Positions 34,175-43,570 of a stretch of 64,000 nt of DNA are shown one piece after another; within the stretch, counting starts at the first letter, position 1, and each line of letters begins with the position of its first letter. Position numbers and translations under genes: made by a program. Where the stretch lies: the NCBI GenBank assembly GCA_020849665.1, contig JADLFX010000044.1, positions 1 to 64,000 of the forward strand. The letters run 5' to 3'. This DNA is from Planctomycetota bacterium (GTDB taxonomy: Bacteria > Planctomycetota > UBA1135 > UBA2386). The notes beneath the pieces were generated by a model. It searched no databases, was not told the origin of the DNA, and worked only from the letters and a program-made list of their open reading frames with translations.

Positions 34175-34192
34175 TCCATGCCTCGGCATGGA
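34175..34192. promoter_or_regulatory. Perfect inverted repeat TCCATGCC-TC-GGCATGGA spanning the NhaR-like start codon
   Basis: 8-bp arms read directly; ATG at 34188 lies inside the right arm. Confidence 0.5.
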
Positions 34193-35102
34193 ATGGCTGA
34201 ACTACCACCATCTCCGCTACTTCTGGGTGGCGGCACGTGAGGGCGGGATCGCCAGGGCCAGCAAGCTCCTGCACCTCTCGCAGCCGGCGATCAGCACGCA
34301 GATCAAGAGCCTCGAGCACGCGCTGGGCGAACGCCTCTTCGTGCGCGCGGGCCGGCGCCTGCAGCTGACCGAGATGGGACGGCTGGTCCAACGCTACGCC
34401 GACGAGATCTTCACGCTGGGCCGCGAGCTCCTCGACACGCTGAAGGACCGTCCCACCGGCCGCCCGCTCCGCTTCCAGGTGGGGATCGCGGACGCCGTGC
34501 CCAAGCAGGTCGCCTTCCACGCCCTGGAGCCGGCTCTGCGCATGCCCGAGCCGGTCCAGCTCGTGTGCCGCGAGGACAAGCCCGAGCGGCTCCTCGCCGA
34601 GCTCTCGGTGTTCGGCCTCGACCTCCTGATCAGCGACGTGCCCCTCGGGCCGATCGGCAAGGTGCGCGCCTTCCACCACCGGCTGGGCACCACGTCCCTG
34701 GCGGTCTACGGCTCCCCCGAGGTGGCGCGACGGGCGCGCACCGGGTTCCCGCGCAGCCTCGACGGCATGCCCTTCCTCCTCCCGGCCGAGGGCACGGCGC
34801 TGCGGCGCAGCGTCGAGGCGTGGTTCGAGCATGGCGGGCTGCGCCCGCGCGTCGTCGGCGAGTTCGACGACAGCGCGATGCTCGAGGCGTTCGCCCGGGC
34901 CGGCCTGGGTCTGCTGGTGGCGCCCGCGAACCTCGAGGCCGACCTGCTGGCCTTCTACCGCCTGGAACGAGTCGCCGAGGTGCCCGAGCTCGAGGAATCG
35001 CTCTACGCGATCACCGTCGAGCGCCGGGTGAAGCACCCGGCCGTGCTGGCGATCCTCGCCGCGGCAAAGAAGGCTGCGCCCGCGCCGCGGAGTCCGCGAT
35101 AA
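34188..35102 (+). CDS. LysR-family regulator, NhaR-like
   Basis: MEWLNYHHLRYFWVAAREGGIARASKLLHLSQPAISTQIKSLEHALGERLFVRAGRRLQLTEMG. Confidence 0.88.
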   Translation: MEWLNYHHLRYFWVAAREGGIARASKLLHLSQPAISTQIKSLEHALGERLFVRAGRRLQLTEMGRLVQRYADEIFTLGRELLDTLKDRPTGRPLRFQVGIADAVPKQVAFHALEPALRMPEPVQLVCREDKPERLLAELSVFGLDLLISDVPLGPIGKVRAFHHRLGTTSLAVYGSPEVARRARTGFPRSLDGMPFLLPAEGTALRRSVEAWFEHGGLRPRVVGEFDDSAMLEAFARAGLGLLVAPANLEADLLAFYRLERVAEVPELEESLYAITVERRVKHPAVLAILAAAKKAAPAPRSPR

Positions 35103-35167
35103 TCGCGTCCCGATCGCGACGTTGGAGCGGGCCTTCGCCCGAGACCGTCGCCACGTCTCACCGCCCC

Positions 35168-37129
35168 ATGATCACCCGCTCGCTCGGCTCCGTGTTCCGC
35201 GGCAAGGCCACCAAGGCCCAGATCTTCCTCGCCTGCTTCCTCGGCGGCGCGCTCGGCTTCCTGCCGGGGTTCTTCCTGCCGGGCGACGTCGGCGGCGGCT
35301 TCCTGCTCTCGCCGGGGCTGATCCTGGCGTTCTTCGTGGTGGTGATGATCCTGAACGCCAACCTCGCGGCGTTCGGCCTCGCGACCCTCGTGGCCAAGCT
35401 GGTGTCGCTGCCGCTCCTCGGCGTGTCGTACACCGTGGGCACGTGGCTGCTGGACGGACCGGCGCAGGGGCTCTTCCGCAGCCTGGTCAACATGCCGGTG
35501 TTCGCGTGGTTCGGCCTGGAGAACTATGCCACCACCGGCGGCCTCTGCCTGGGCACGGTGTTCGGGCTGGTCCTGGGCGTGGTCGCGGTCAAGTCCGTGA
35601 GCACGTTCCGCGCCCGGATGGCGACGGTCCAGGACGGCTCGGAGGCCTACAAGAAGTACACGGCCAAACGCTCGGTGCGGCTGCTCACGTGGGTGTTCTT
35701 CGGCGGCAAGGCCAAGCAGAGCTATGCGGAGCTGGCCCGGCAGAAGGCGGTCGGCAACCCGGTCCGGATCCTGGGCGTGGTCGCGGCCGTGCTCCTGGTG
35801 GCCGCCGTGTGGGCGACCGTGACCTTCTTCTCCGCACCCATCCTCACCCCCACGCTCCGCGACGGGCTCGAGCAGGCCAACGGCGCGACGGTGAACCTCG
35901 ATCGCGCCGCCGTGGATCTGGGGGCGGGCAAGATCTCGCTCGCCAACCTCGCGATGGCAGACGCCAACGAGCTGACCCGCGACCTGTTCCAGGCTGCGAA
36001 CCTCGAGGCGGCGATCGACACGCGCGAGCTGCTGCGCAAGCGCATGGTCGTGGACAAGGTCGTGTCGAGCGGCGCGCGCTCCGGCGGGACACGCCCGTCC
36101 CCGGCGAAGCGCGTGGCCAAGGAGCCGCCGCCACCGCCCCCGCCGCCGGAGCCCGGCACCAAGACCCTCGACGACTACCTGAAGCAGGCCGAGGTCTGGC
36201 GCGAACGCCTCGCCCAGGCGCAGGAATGGCTCGACGTGCTCTCGGGAGACGGCGAGGCGGTGAGCGAGCCCACGCCGGAGGCGGCGCAGGAGCGGCGCGA
36301 CGCCGAGCTGCGCCAGTTCGGGCCGGCACACGTGACGGCGCACCACCTGATCGAGGGAGCGCCCGCGCTGCTGGTGCGGCTGGTGTCCCTGGAGAAGCTG
36401 AGCGCCACCGCGCTGCCGGGCGACCTGCTCGACCTGCGCGCCGAGAACGTCTCCACCAACCCGCGCCTGGTCCAGGAACCCGTGAAGTTCGGCCTGCAGA
36501 GCCAGAGCGACAAGGTGATGGCCAGGGTGCAGCTCGGGCGCGCGGCCCAGGGCGGGTCGCGGCTCGCATTCCACTACCGGGGCCTGGCCACCGACACGAT
36601 CGCGAGCCAGCTCAAGGTGGCCGGTGCGCCGCCCTTGCGGGGCGGAACGATCGACGTCGAGGCCGACGGCGCGCTGCGCCGCGATGCGAAGGCCGGGTGG
36701 ATCCTGGACCTGCCCCTGAAGGTGACCCTCAACGACACCACGCTCGCGATCGCCGGCACCAGGGAGACCCCGGTGCAGAAGCTGGTCCTGCCCATCGCCG
36801 TGCGTGGCCCCCTCACGGCCCCGCGCGTCGTGTTCGAGGACAAGGCCCTGGTCGACGCGCTGATCGCCGCCGGACGCAAGGAGCTGGCCGATCAGGTCAA
36901 CCAGCGCGCCCAGGAACTCCTGAAGGGCAAGGTCCCCGCGGGCCTCGGCGAAGCCGCCGGCAAGCTGATCGAAGGCACGTCACGCCCGAGCGAGGTCCTC
37001 GACGAGGCGAAGCGGAAGGCCGAGGAGGAGAAGAAGAAGGCCGAGGAGGCCGCACGCAAGAAGCTCGAGGAGGAGGCCAAGAAGCGCCTCCAGGGCCTCT
37101 TCCCGCCCAAGAAGGACGGCGGCGAGTAG
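35168..37129 (+). CDS. Fused TIGR03546-like membrane domain plus TIGR03545-like (AsmA-like) periplasmic domain protein
   Basis: N-terminal DUF2062-like multi-TM region (KATKAQIFLACFLGGALGFLPGFFLPGD...), then NGATVNLDRAAVDLGAGKISLANLAMADANELTRDLFQ..., Pro-rich hinge PPPPPPPPEP, and a long C-terminal beta-rich region. Confidence 0.72.
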   Translation: MITRSLGSVFRGKATKAQIFLACFLGGALGFLPGFFLPGDVGGGFLLSPGLILAFFVVVMILNANLAAFGLATLVAKLVSLPLLGVSYTVGTWLLDGPAQGLFRSLVNMPVFAWFGLENYATTGGLCLGTVFGLVLGVVAVKSVSTFRARMATVQDGSEAYKKYTAKRSVRLLTWVFFGGKAKQSYAELARQKAVGNPVRILGVVAAVLLVAAVWATVTFFSAPILTPTLRDGLEQANGATVNLDRAAVDLGAGKISLANLAMADANELTRDLFQAANLEAAIDTRELLRKRMVVDKVVSSGARSGGTRPSPAKRVAKEPPPPPPPPEPGTKTLDDYLKQAEVWRERLAQAQEWLDVLSGDGEAVSEPTPEAAQERRDAELRQFGPAHVTAHHLIEGAPALLVRLVSLEKLSATALPGDLLDLRAENVSTNPRLVQEPVKFGLQSQSDKVMARVQLGRAAQGGSRLAFHYRGLATDTIASQLKVAGAPPLRGGTIDVEADGALRRDAKAGWILDLPLKVTLNDTTLAIAGTRETPVQKLVLPIAVRGPLTAPRVVFEDKALVDALIAAGRKELADQVNQRAQELLKGKVPAGLGEAAGKLIEGTSRPSEVLDEAKRKAEEEKKKAEEAARKKLEEEAKKRLQGLFPPKKDGGE

Positions 37130-37210
37130 CCGCGCGCGCCGGCAACCCTGGCGCGCGGTGCGTGCCGGGTTCCCACCTCCGGCCTCACGCGCCGCGCTGC
37201 GCCGCGGCGC

Positions 37211-38272
37211 TCACTTGTCCGCGTTCTTGGCGGGCTCGGCGTCCTTCTTCGCCTCGGGCCTGACGGGGTCCTTCGTCTGAGGCCTGGCCGCGGCGGCGGC
37301 ACTGGCGCGCTCGACCTTGTTGAGCTGCTTCACGACGACCTTGAACGGCTCGTCGCCGCCCATGGGGTTGTCCATCGTGATGTCCATCGTGGTGTTGGTG
37401 ACCGAGCTGACCACCATGCCGTCCTTGCGCGAGATCGTGGCCTTGCCCTCGACCTTGCCGTTGGAGACCTTGGCGTTGGCCATCATGTTGCGCATCGCGC
37501 CGCTGGCCTCGTCCTCGCCCTCCTTGGGCGCTTCGGCCGGCAGGCTCTCGATCTTCCCGGCCAGGGAGATCACATAGCGCTCCGCATTGGCCTCCTCCAG
37601 CTTGAGCGCGCTCTCGACCTTCATCTTCATGGCGCCACGGTTGGCCGCGGCATCGTCCTTGCGCGACCACGTCCCGCCGACCGCCACCGGCTCGCTGGGG
37701 AACGAGCCGAAGAGGCTGAACTGCCGCTTCAACGCGCTCTCGCTGATCGCTCCCTGCGCCATCATCTTGGCGGGGCCCTCGAGGGACTTGCCGATCTCGT
37801 CGCTCAGCTCCTTGAGGCCCTTGACCTCCTTGATCTCGCCGTTCGAGGCGACGATGGCCTGCACCGACTTGTTGGCGAGGGCGATCATCGCGCCGACCAG
37901 GCCGCCGGTGGGGTCCTCCTCGGCAGTCTCGGGCTTGGCCGAGTCGTAGGCCATCTCGCCCATCATCGAGGTCATCTTGCCGCGCACGTTCTTCCAGGTG
38001 ACCCGTACGGTCAGCTCGCCGGCCTCGCTCACCTCCAGGACCTCGGCCTCGAGCTCGGACACCTGCTCGTTGCCCTGCTCCTGGCCACCCATGGACTCCA
38101 GCACGGTGGTCTGCGAGCTGGTCACGACGAAGCGCTCCTTGGCGCCCTTCTTGGCGCCGACCTTGAGCGTGTGCTTCGCGCCGGACTGCGCGGCGGCCGC
38201 CGGCTCCTGAGCGGTGAGCGGCAGGGCGGAGGCGGCGAGGACCAAGAGGGCTGCGGAACGGGAACGGATCAT
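37211..38272 (-). CDS. Secreted DUF6263-like protein of unknown function
   Basis: Signal peptide MIRSRSAALLVLAASALPLTAQ; KGAKERFVVTSSQTTVLESMGGQEQ...; GTWSRKDDAAANRGAMKMKVESALKLEE. Confidence 0.7.
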   Translation of the reverse strand: MIRSRSAALLVLAASALPLTAQEPAAAAQSGAKHTLKVGAKKGAKERFVVTSSQTTVLESMGGQEQGNEQVSELEAEVLEVSEAGELTVRVTWKNVRGKMTSMMGEMAYDSAKPETAEEDPTGGLVGAMIALANKSVQAIVASNGEIKEVKGLKELSDEIGKSLEGPAKMMAQGAISESALKRQFSLFGSFPSEPVAVGGTWSRKDDAAANRGAMKMKVESALKLEEANAERYVISLAGKIESLPAEAPKEGEDEASGAMRNMMANAKVSNGKVEGKATISRKDGMVVSSVTNTTMDITMDNPMGGDEPFKVVVKQLNKVERASAAAAARPQTKDPVRPEAKKDAEPAKNADK

Positions 38273-38306
38273 GAGACTCCTGGGACGGGAAACGGGGCGG
38301 CAGAGT

Positions 38307-38326
38307 GTGCCGGCGCGCGCCGGCAC
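38307..38326. other. 20-bp perfect palindrome GTGCCGGCGCGCGCCGGCAC
   Basis: Read directly; intergenic between the efflux OMP stop and the downstream DUF6263-like start. Confidence 0.55.
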
Positions 38327-38447
38327 GGGCACGCACGAAATCGCCTGGGAACGTGGCCGGAGGGCGCCCGGGACCTTTCGCGGCGGCGCGGGGGCGGGAC
38401 GAACCCCCGCCCGCGCGGCGGGTTGCGCGCGCCGCCGGGGCCCGGGC

Positions 38448-39893
38448 TCAGAGATCCGACTCCACCGCCGCTTCCGCCTGCCAACCGCCCCCCAGCGCCT
38501 TGCACAGGCGCACCACCTCGAGCAGCGCGGCGCGCTGCGCGTCCAGCAGGGCGAGGCGGCTGACCAGCAGCGCGCGCTCGGCCTCCAACACGTTCAGGTA
38601 CGGAGTGAGGCCCTGCTCGTACTGCACGCTGGCGATGTCGAGGGCGCGCCGCTCCGCGGCCACCACCTCGGCCAGGCGATCGCGCGCCTCGCCCTTGCGG
38701 CGGATCCCGGCGAGCGCGTCGGCGACCTCGCGGAACGCGCCCAGCGCCACATGCAGGTAGCGCGCCGCGGCCTCGTCCTTGCGTGCGGTCACCTCCATCT
38801 CCTGCGCGCGCAGCAGGCCGCCGCGGAAGATCGGCAGGGAGATCGCCGGCGCGATGGACCAGACCTCGGTGGGGCTCGTCACCAGCCGGTCCAGCTCCCG
38901 GCTCTCGTAGCCATAGCGGCCGAGGATGGTGATCGAGGGGTAGAACTCGGCGATCGCGGCGCGAAGGCGCGCGTTCTGCGCCGCCAGGCGTCGCTCCGCG
39001 GCGCGCAGATCGGGGCGACGCTGCAGCAGCGCGGCGGGGATCCCGATCGGGATCTCGGGCGGGACGGCCACCAGCGCGGGCTCGCGCCCGGCGTACACCT
39101 CCCCCGGTGGACGGCCGAGGAGCAGCGCGAGGCGGTGCCCCGCCAGCTCGTGGTCGAGCTGCGCCTCGGGCAGCTGCGAGCGCGCGATGTCGAGCTGGCC
39201 CTGCGCCTGGTGCAGCTCCAACTCGCCCGCCAGCCCCGCGTCCACGCGCGCGCGGATCAGCTCCAGCGTGCGCGTGCGCGAGGTCACGGTCTCGAGCAGG
39301 ATCCGCTGCCGCGCGGCGGCGGTGCCGAGGTCGAACCACGCCTGGGCCACGTCCGCGGCCAGCGCCACGCGCGTGCCGTGCAGGTCCTCCTGCTGCGCCT
39401 CGGCTTCCTGGGCGTAGGCCTCCTCCTGCTGGGTGAGCCGCCCGAAGAGGTCGATCTCCCACGAGGTGTCGAGAGTGGTCGACCAGAGCGAGTACGGATC
39501 GGTGAACTCCGTGTTGCCCGGGCCGCCGAAGTACGCGTTCGAGCGTTTCTCGCGCGTGTAGCCGCCCCTGGCGTCCAGGGTCGGCAGGAGCGCGGCGTCG
39601 GCGCCGCGCGCCAACGCGCGCGCCGCGCGTACCCGTGCCGCGGCGGCGCGCAGGTCCTGATTGCCGCGCATCGCCGCGCCGACCAGCTTCACCAGCTCCG
39701 GGTCGTCGAAGGTCCGCCACCATTCCGCCCAGGGTTCGGCATCGGTGAAGCGGGTGCCTGGGCCGGCAGGGGTCTCGCCCGTGATCGAGGCGAGCGCGGG
39801 CGGCATGGGCACCTCCGGGCGTTGATGCTCGGGTCCGACCGCGCAGGCGGCCAACAGCGTGCAGACCCAGAACGACGAGTGGAATGGCCTCAT
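38448..39893 (-). CDS. NodT-family efflux outer-membrane lipoprotein (TolC-like)
   Basis: Lipobox LLAAC; WWRTFDDPELVKLVGAAMRGNQDLRAAAARVRAARA; LLQRRPDLRAAERRLAAQNARLRAAIAEFYPSI. Confidence 0.93.
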   Translation of the reverse strand: MRPFHSSFWVCTLLAACAVGPEHQRPEVPMPPALASITGETPAGPGTRFTDAEPWAEWWRTFDDPELVKLVGAAMRGNQDLRAAAARVRAARALARGADAALLPTLDARGGYTREKRSNAYFGGPGNTEFTDPYSLWSTTLDTSWEIDLFGRLTQQEEAYAQEAEAQQEDLHGTRVALAADVAQAWFDLGTAAARQRILLETVTSRTRTLELIRARVDAGLAGELELHQAQGQLDIARSQLPEAQLDHELAGHRLALLLGRPPGEVYAGREPALVAVPPEIPIGIPAALLQRRPDLRAAERRLAAQNARLRAAIAEFYPSITILGRYGYESRELDRLVTSPTEVWSIAPAISLPIFRGGLLRAQEMEVTARKDEAAARYLHVALGAFREVADALAGIRRKGEARDRLAEVVAAERRALDIASVQYEQGLTPYLNVLEAERALLVSRLALLDAQRAALLEVVRLCKALGGGWQAEAAVESDL

Positions 39894-40996
39894 CAGCGTC
39901 CTTCTCCGGTCGAGGGCCGGCTGCCCGCCTCGACGATCGCGGTGCGGTCGGGTCCCTCCATGTACACGTCCATCTGCTGGCCGACATAGACCGGCAGCGG
40001 CTGCTCGGCGATCCGGAACAGCACCTGCAGCACGCGCGTGTCCACCCGCTCGCGGTTGTCGCCCGTGAGCGAGCGCTTCGGCTTCATGTACGGCTCGATG
40101 CGCACGAACTCGAGCGGGAAGCGGTGATGCGGGAAGCCGCGCAGCGTGCCCAGGGCCTTGGGGCGGCCCTGGACGAGCGGCGCCGACTCCTCGTCCACGT
40201 CCACGCGCACCAGGGGTGCGCCGCGGTCACCGAACACCACCAGCCCGCCGCCGCCCGCCTGCGCGTACTCGCCCACGCGCACGTTCACCTCCAGGACCAC
40301 GCCGGGGCCGGGGGCGCGCACCCGGGCGCGCTCGAGATCGGTGCGCACGACCTGCGCCGCCGCCTCCGCCTGCAGCACCTCGGCTTCGGCCTGGGCGAGA
40401 TCGGGGGCCCACGCCCCGGCACGCGTGAGGTGCAGCTCGGCGCGGGCGCGCTCCAGCGCCTGTCCGGCGGCCTTGGCCTGCCAGCGGCGGCGCTCGAGGT
40501 CGTCGCCCGCCACCGAGCCGGGGTTCTTCTCGAGCGCGGTCTCCATGCGCCGCACCTGGCTCTGCCAGTCGGCCAGGGTCATCTCCAGCTCGCTCACCCG
40601 TGCGACCAGCGGCGGCACCTCCTCGGGGCGCGGCAGGGCGCGCAGGCGCTCGCGGCGCGCGAGCGCCGCGGCCAGCGCCGCCTCACGCGTGCGCAGCTCG
40701 GCCTGCAACGGCCGCTCGTCGAGCTGGAAGAGCGGCGCGTCTGCCTCGACCGGGTCGCCGGCCTTCACGAACACGCTGGTCACCACGCCGGCGAACGGCG
40801 CGCCGAGCTCGACGTTGCGCTCGCTGGGCGGCACCACGATCCCGCTCCCCGACACCGCCGTGGCGTAGGGATTGCTGGGCGGCGACACCGCAGGCCGGGC
40901 CGGCGTGGGATCCTGCGCGGTGAGCACGGTGTAGAAGGCGAACGCGGCGCCGGCCAACGCCAGCGCCGGGAACACGATGCGGGGAGACCTAGCCAT
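39893..40996 (-). CDS. HlyD/MFP-family periplasmic adaptor subunit
   Basis: SGSGIVVPPSERNVELGAPFAGVVTSVFVKAGDPVEADAPLFQLDERPLQAEL; coiled-coil hairpin region; ARVRAPGPGVVLEVNVRVGEYA. Confidence 0.9.
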   Translation of the reverse strand: MARSPRIVFPALALAGAAFAFYTVLTAQDPTPARPAVSPPSNPYATAVSGSGIVVPPSERNVELGAPFAGVVTSVFVKAGDPVEADAPLFQLDERPLQAELRTREAALAAALARRERLRALPRPEEVPPLVARVSELEMTLADWQSQVRRMETALEKNPGSVAGDDLERRRWQAKAAGQALERARAELHLTRAGAWAPDLAQAEAEVLQAEAAAQVVRTDLERARVRAPGPGVVLEVNVRVGEYAQAGGGGLVVFGDRGAPLVRVDVDEESAPLVQGRPKALGTLRGFPHHRFPLEFVRIEPYMKPKRSLTGDNRERVDTRVLQVLFRIAEQPLPVYVGQQMDVYMEGPDRTAIVEAGSRPSTGEGR

Positions 40997-41747
40997 GCAG
41001 CAACTCCTTGGGGTCGTCGTGCACCTTCACGATCCGGCCGTCGAGCATCTCGGCGATGCGGTCGCCGAACCGGAACACGCGCGCGTCATGGGTGACCACG
41101 ACGATGCACCGCTCGCGGTCGACCGCGATGTCCTTCAAGAGCTGGAGGATGCGCGCGCCCGTGTCGCCGTCGAGGCTCGCGGTCGGCTCGTCGCAGACGA
41201 TCAGGCGCGGCTCGGCCACCAGGGCACGCGCGATCGCGACGCGCTGCTGCTGGCCGCCGGACAGGTGGTGCGGGTGGTCGTGCTCGCGGCCCTCGAGACC
41301 GACCAGCCGCAGCTCGGCCACGGCCTTGTCGACCGCCGCCGCGCGGGGCGTACCGCGCAGCAGGAGAGGGATCGCCACGTTCTCGGCGTTGCTGAGCGAG
41401 GGCAGCAGGTTGAAGTGCTGGAACACGAAGCCGATGTTGCGCAGGCGGAACTCGGTGCGCTGGCGCGGCCGCATGCGTGTGACCGAGGCCCCGAAGACCT
41501 CCGCCTCGCCGCCGTCGGCGTCGAGCACGCCGGCCAGGACCGAGAGCAGCGTGGTCTTCCCGCACCCCGATGGCCCGACCAGGAGCAGCATCTCGCCGGC
41601 GCGCGCCTCGAGGTCCACGCCGCGCAGCGCGACGACCTCGTTGCCGTTGGAGCGGTAGCTCTTGCGCAGGCCGACGCAGCGCACCGCCGGCACGGTCGTC
41701 AGGGCCGCGCCGCGGCCCCCGCCACCGCTCTCCTGTGGGGCACTCAC
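40989..41747 (-). CDS. ABC transporter ATP-binding protein (DevA/LolD-like)
   Basis: Walker A GPSGCGKTT; signature LSGGQQQR; Walker B LIVCDEPTASLD. GTG start overlapping the permease stop. Confidence 0.94.
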   Translation of the reverse strand: MSAPQESGGGGRGAALTTVPAVRCVGLRKSYRSNGNEVVALRGVDLEARAGEMLLLVGPSGCGKTTLLSVLAGVLDADGGEAEVFGASVTRMRPRQRTEFRLRNIGFVFQHFNLLPSLSNAENVAIPLLLRGTPRAAAVDKAVAELRLVGLEGREHDHPHHLSGGQQQRVAIARALVAEPRLIVCDEPTASLDGDTGARILQLLKDIAVDRERCIVVVTHDARVFRFGDRIAEMLDGRIVKVHDDPKELLHG

Positions 41748-42868
41748 TTGAACACGATCCCGGGCTCGAGGGTGAGCACCTTGCGCAGGGAGATCACGCT
41801 GGCGATCGACACCAGCACGAGCATCAGGCCGAATGCGCCGTAGAGCAGCTCCGGCGGCGTGTGCCACGCGAGCGGGCCGCCGCGCGGCGCGCTGCGGCCG
41901 AAGAGCGTGGCCACGCCCACCCCGATCCCGTAGCCCATGAGCCCCGAGACCACCGCCTGGAAGAGCACCATCGTCACCAGCTTGCCGTCGCCCGCGCCCA
42001 TGGCCTTGAGCGCGGCGAAGTGGCGCAGGTTCTCGTGCGTGAACGTGTAGAAGGTCTGCGCGGCGATCGCGAGCCCGACGAAGAAGCCGAGCAGCACCGT
42101 GGTGCCGAAGTTGATCGCGATGCCGGTGTTCCGCGTGTACCAGCGCACCGTGCGCCAGCCGAACTCGTCCGTGGGGAGCGCGCCGAGCCCGGTGTTGGCA
42201 CGGATCCGCCGCGCCAGCTCCGCGTCGCTCACGCCCGGCTGCGGTGCCGTGAGGATGAAGCTGAGCATGTGGCGCTCGGCCGGCACGAAGCCCTGCGCCC
42301 GCGAGTACGTGGTGTAGACCACCGGCAGGGACTGGAAGTTGCGCTCCGTGCGGCAGATGCCCACGACCTCGGCGCGGCGGTCGTTCAGCTCCAGCACGTC
42401 GCCGATCTTCAGGCCACCCAGGCGCAACGCGCCGGGGGCGTCGACGATCACGGCGTCCTGGCGATAGAGGTCGGTGATCCGCCCCTCCAGCATCTCCGAG
42501 GGTCCGCCCATCAGGCTGGCCGAGTCGAGACCCAGGACCATCGCGTTCTGGAACTCGCCGTGGCGCGTGCGCGCGCGCCCCTGCCCCTTGAAGAGCGGCA
42601 CCGCCCACGCGATCCCCGGGACGCTGCGCACGCGCAGCAGGTCGGGATCCTTGAGCGGCTTGACGTCGTCCGGGGTCTGGACGTCGGCATCCATCACCCA
42701 CACCCGCACGGCTCCCATGTCGGTGAGCATCGAGTAGGTGCGGCGCATGATGCCGATGAAGATCGAGCCCTGCTGGGTGATGAGCATGATCGCGAACGCC
42801 AGGCCCAGCACGAGCGAGACGTACTTGACGCGGTCGCCCACGAGCATCCGCCACGCGACGTAGATCAT
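41744..42868 (-). CDS. ABC transporter permease (FtsX/DevC-like)
   Basis: N-terminal TM then large extracytoplasmic domain, then three C-terminal TMs; HENLRHFAALKAMGAGDGKLVTMVLFQAVVSGLMGYGIG. Confidence 0.88.
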   Translation of the reverse strand: MIYVAWRMLVGDRVKYVSLVLGLAFAIMLITQQGSIFIGIMRRTYSMLTDMGAVRVWVMDADVQTPDDVKPLKDPDLLRVRSVPGIAWAVPLFKGQGRARTRHGEFQNAMVLGLDSASLMGGPSEMLEGRITDLYRQDAVIVDAPGALRLGGLKIGDVLELNDRRAEVVGICRTERNFQSLPVVYTTYSRAQGFVPAERHMLSFILTAPQPGVSDAELARRIRANTGLGALPTDEFGWRTVRWYTRNTGIAINFGTTVLLGFFVGLAIAAQTFYTFTHENLRHFAALKAMGAGDGKLVTMVLFQAVVSGLMGYGIGVGVATLFGRSAPRGGPLAWHTPPELLYGAFGLMLVLVSIASVISLRKVLTLEPGIVFK

Positions 42869-43521
42869 GGCGCCCTCCGGGCGGCCTCCAGGACGCGGCG
42901 GGTGGAGGTGACGACGTGGTCGACCGCCGCGGCCCGCAGCTCGGGGGTCAGCTCGGTGGCGCCGAGGAAGTGCAGGGCCACGCCCGGGAACGCGCGGTAG
43001 AACACTAGCTGCGCGACCACGCTGAGCGCGTGGCGCACGACGACCTGTGCGTCCTTGCCCGGCAGGTGGACGGCGAGCACGCCGCGCAGCACGCCAAAGC
43101 GCGGTCCAAGGAACTCCTCGAGCACGGTCGGCAGCGCGAAATCGGCCTCGAGCAGGCAGCGGAGGAGCAGGCGCGTGTGCCACTCGGGGGCAGGACCGAG
43201 GATGCCCTGGCCGATGCCCCGCACCACGGCCTCCAGCTGGGCGCGGGCGCCGGCGGGGTCGACCTCGGGATCGAGTGGTGCGAGGGACGGCAGGGGATGC
43301 GCGTCGAAGTGCTGGCGCAGCGCCCGCCGCAGGGTGGCGAGGTAGAGCTCCTCCTTGGATCCGAAGTGGTAGTGGATCGCCGCGACGTTGGCGCCGGCCA
43401 GGGCGCAGATGTCACGCACGGTCGCCTCACGCAGCCCGCGATCCGCGAACACCGTCGCGGCGGCGTCCATCAGGCGGGAACTGGTGTCGCCGTGGGGATC
43501 CTGCGGGAGTGGATGGGTCAT
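42865..43521 (-). CDS. TetR/AcrR-family transcriptional regulator
   Basis: SSRLMDAAATVFADRGLREATVRDICALAGANVAAIHYHFGSKEELYLATLRRAL; overlaps the permease start. Confidence 0.92.
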   Translation of the reverse strand: MTHPLPQDPHGDTSSRLMDAAATVFADRGLREATVRDICALAGANVAAIHYHFGSKEELYLATLRRALRQHFDAHPLPSLAPLDPEVDPAGARAQLEAVVRGIGQGILGPAPEWHTRLLLRCLLEADFALPTVLEEFLGPRFGVLRGVLAVHLPGKDAQVVVRHALSVVAQLVFYRAFPGVALHFLGATELTPELRAAAVDHVVTSTRRVLEAARRAP

Positions 43522-43570
43522 GGCGGGGGGTGCCGTGTGCGAAGGCGAGGAAGGTAGGGCCCCGAATCAG

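Noticed and set aside
36121-36153. Poly-proline codon run (gccgccgccaccgcccccgccgccg) as a functional repeat
   Set aside because: Short codon-level low complexity encoding a hinge; not an independent repeat.
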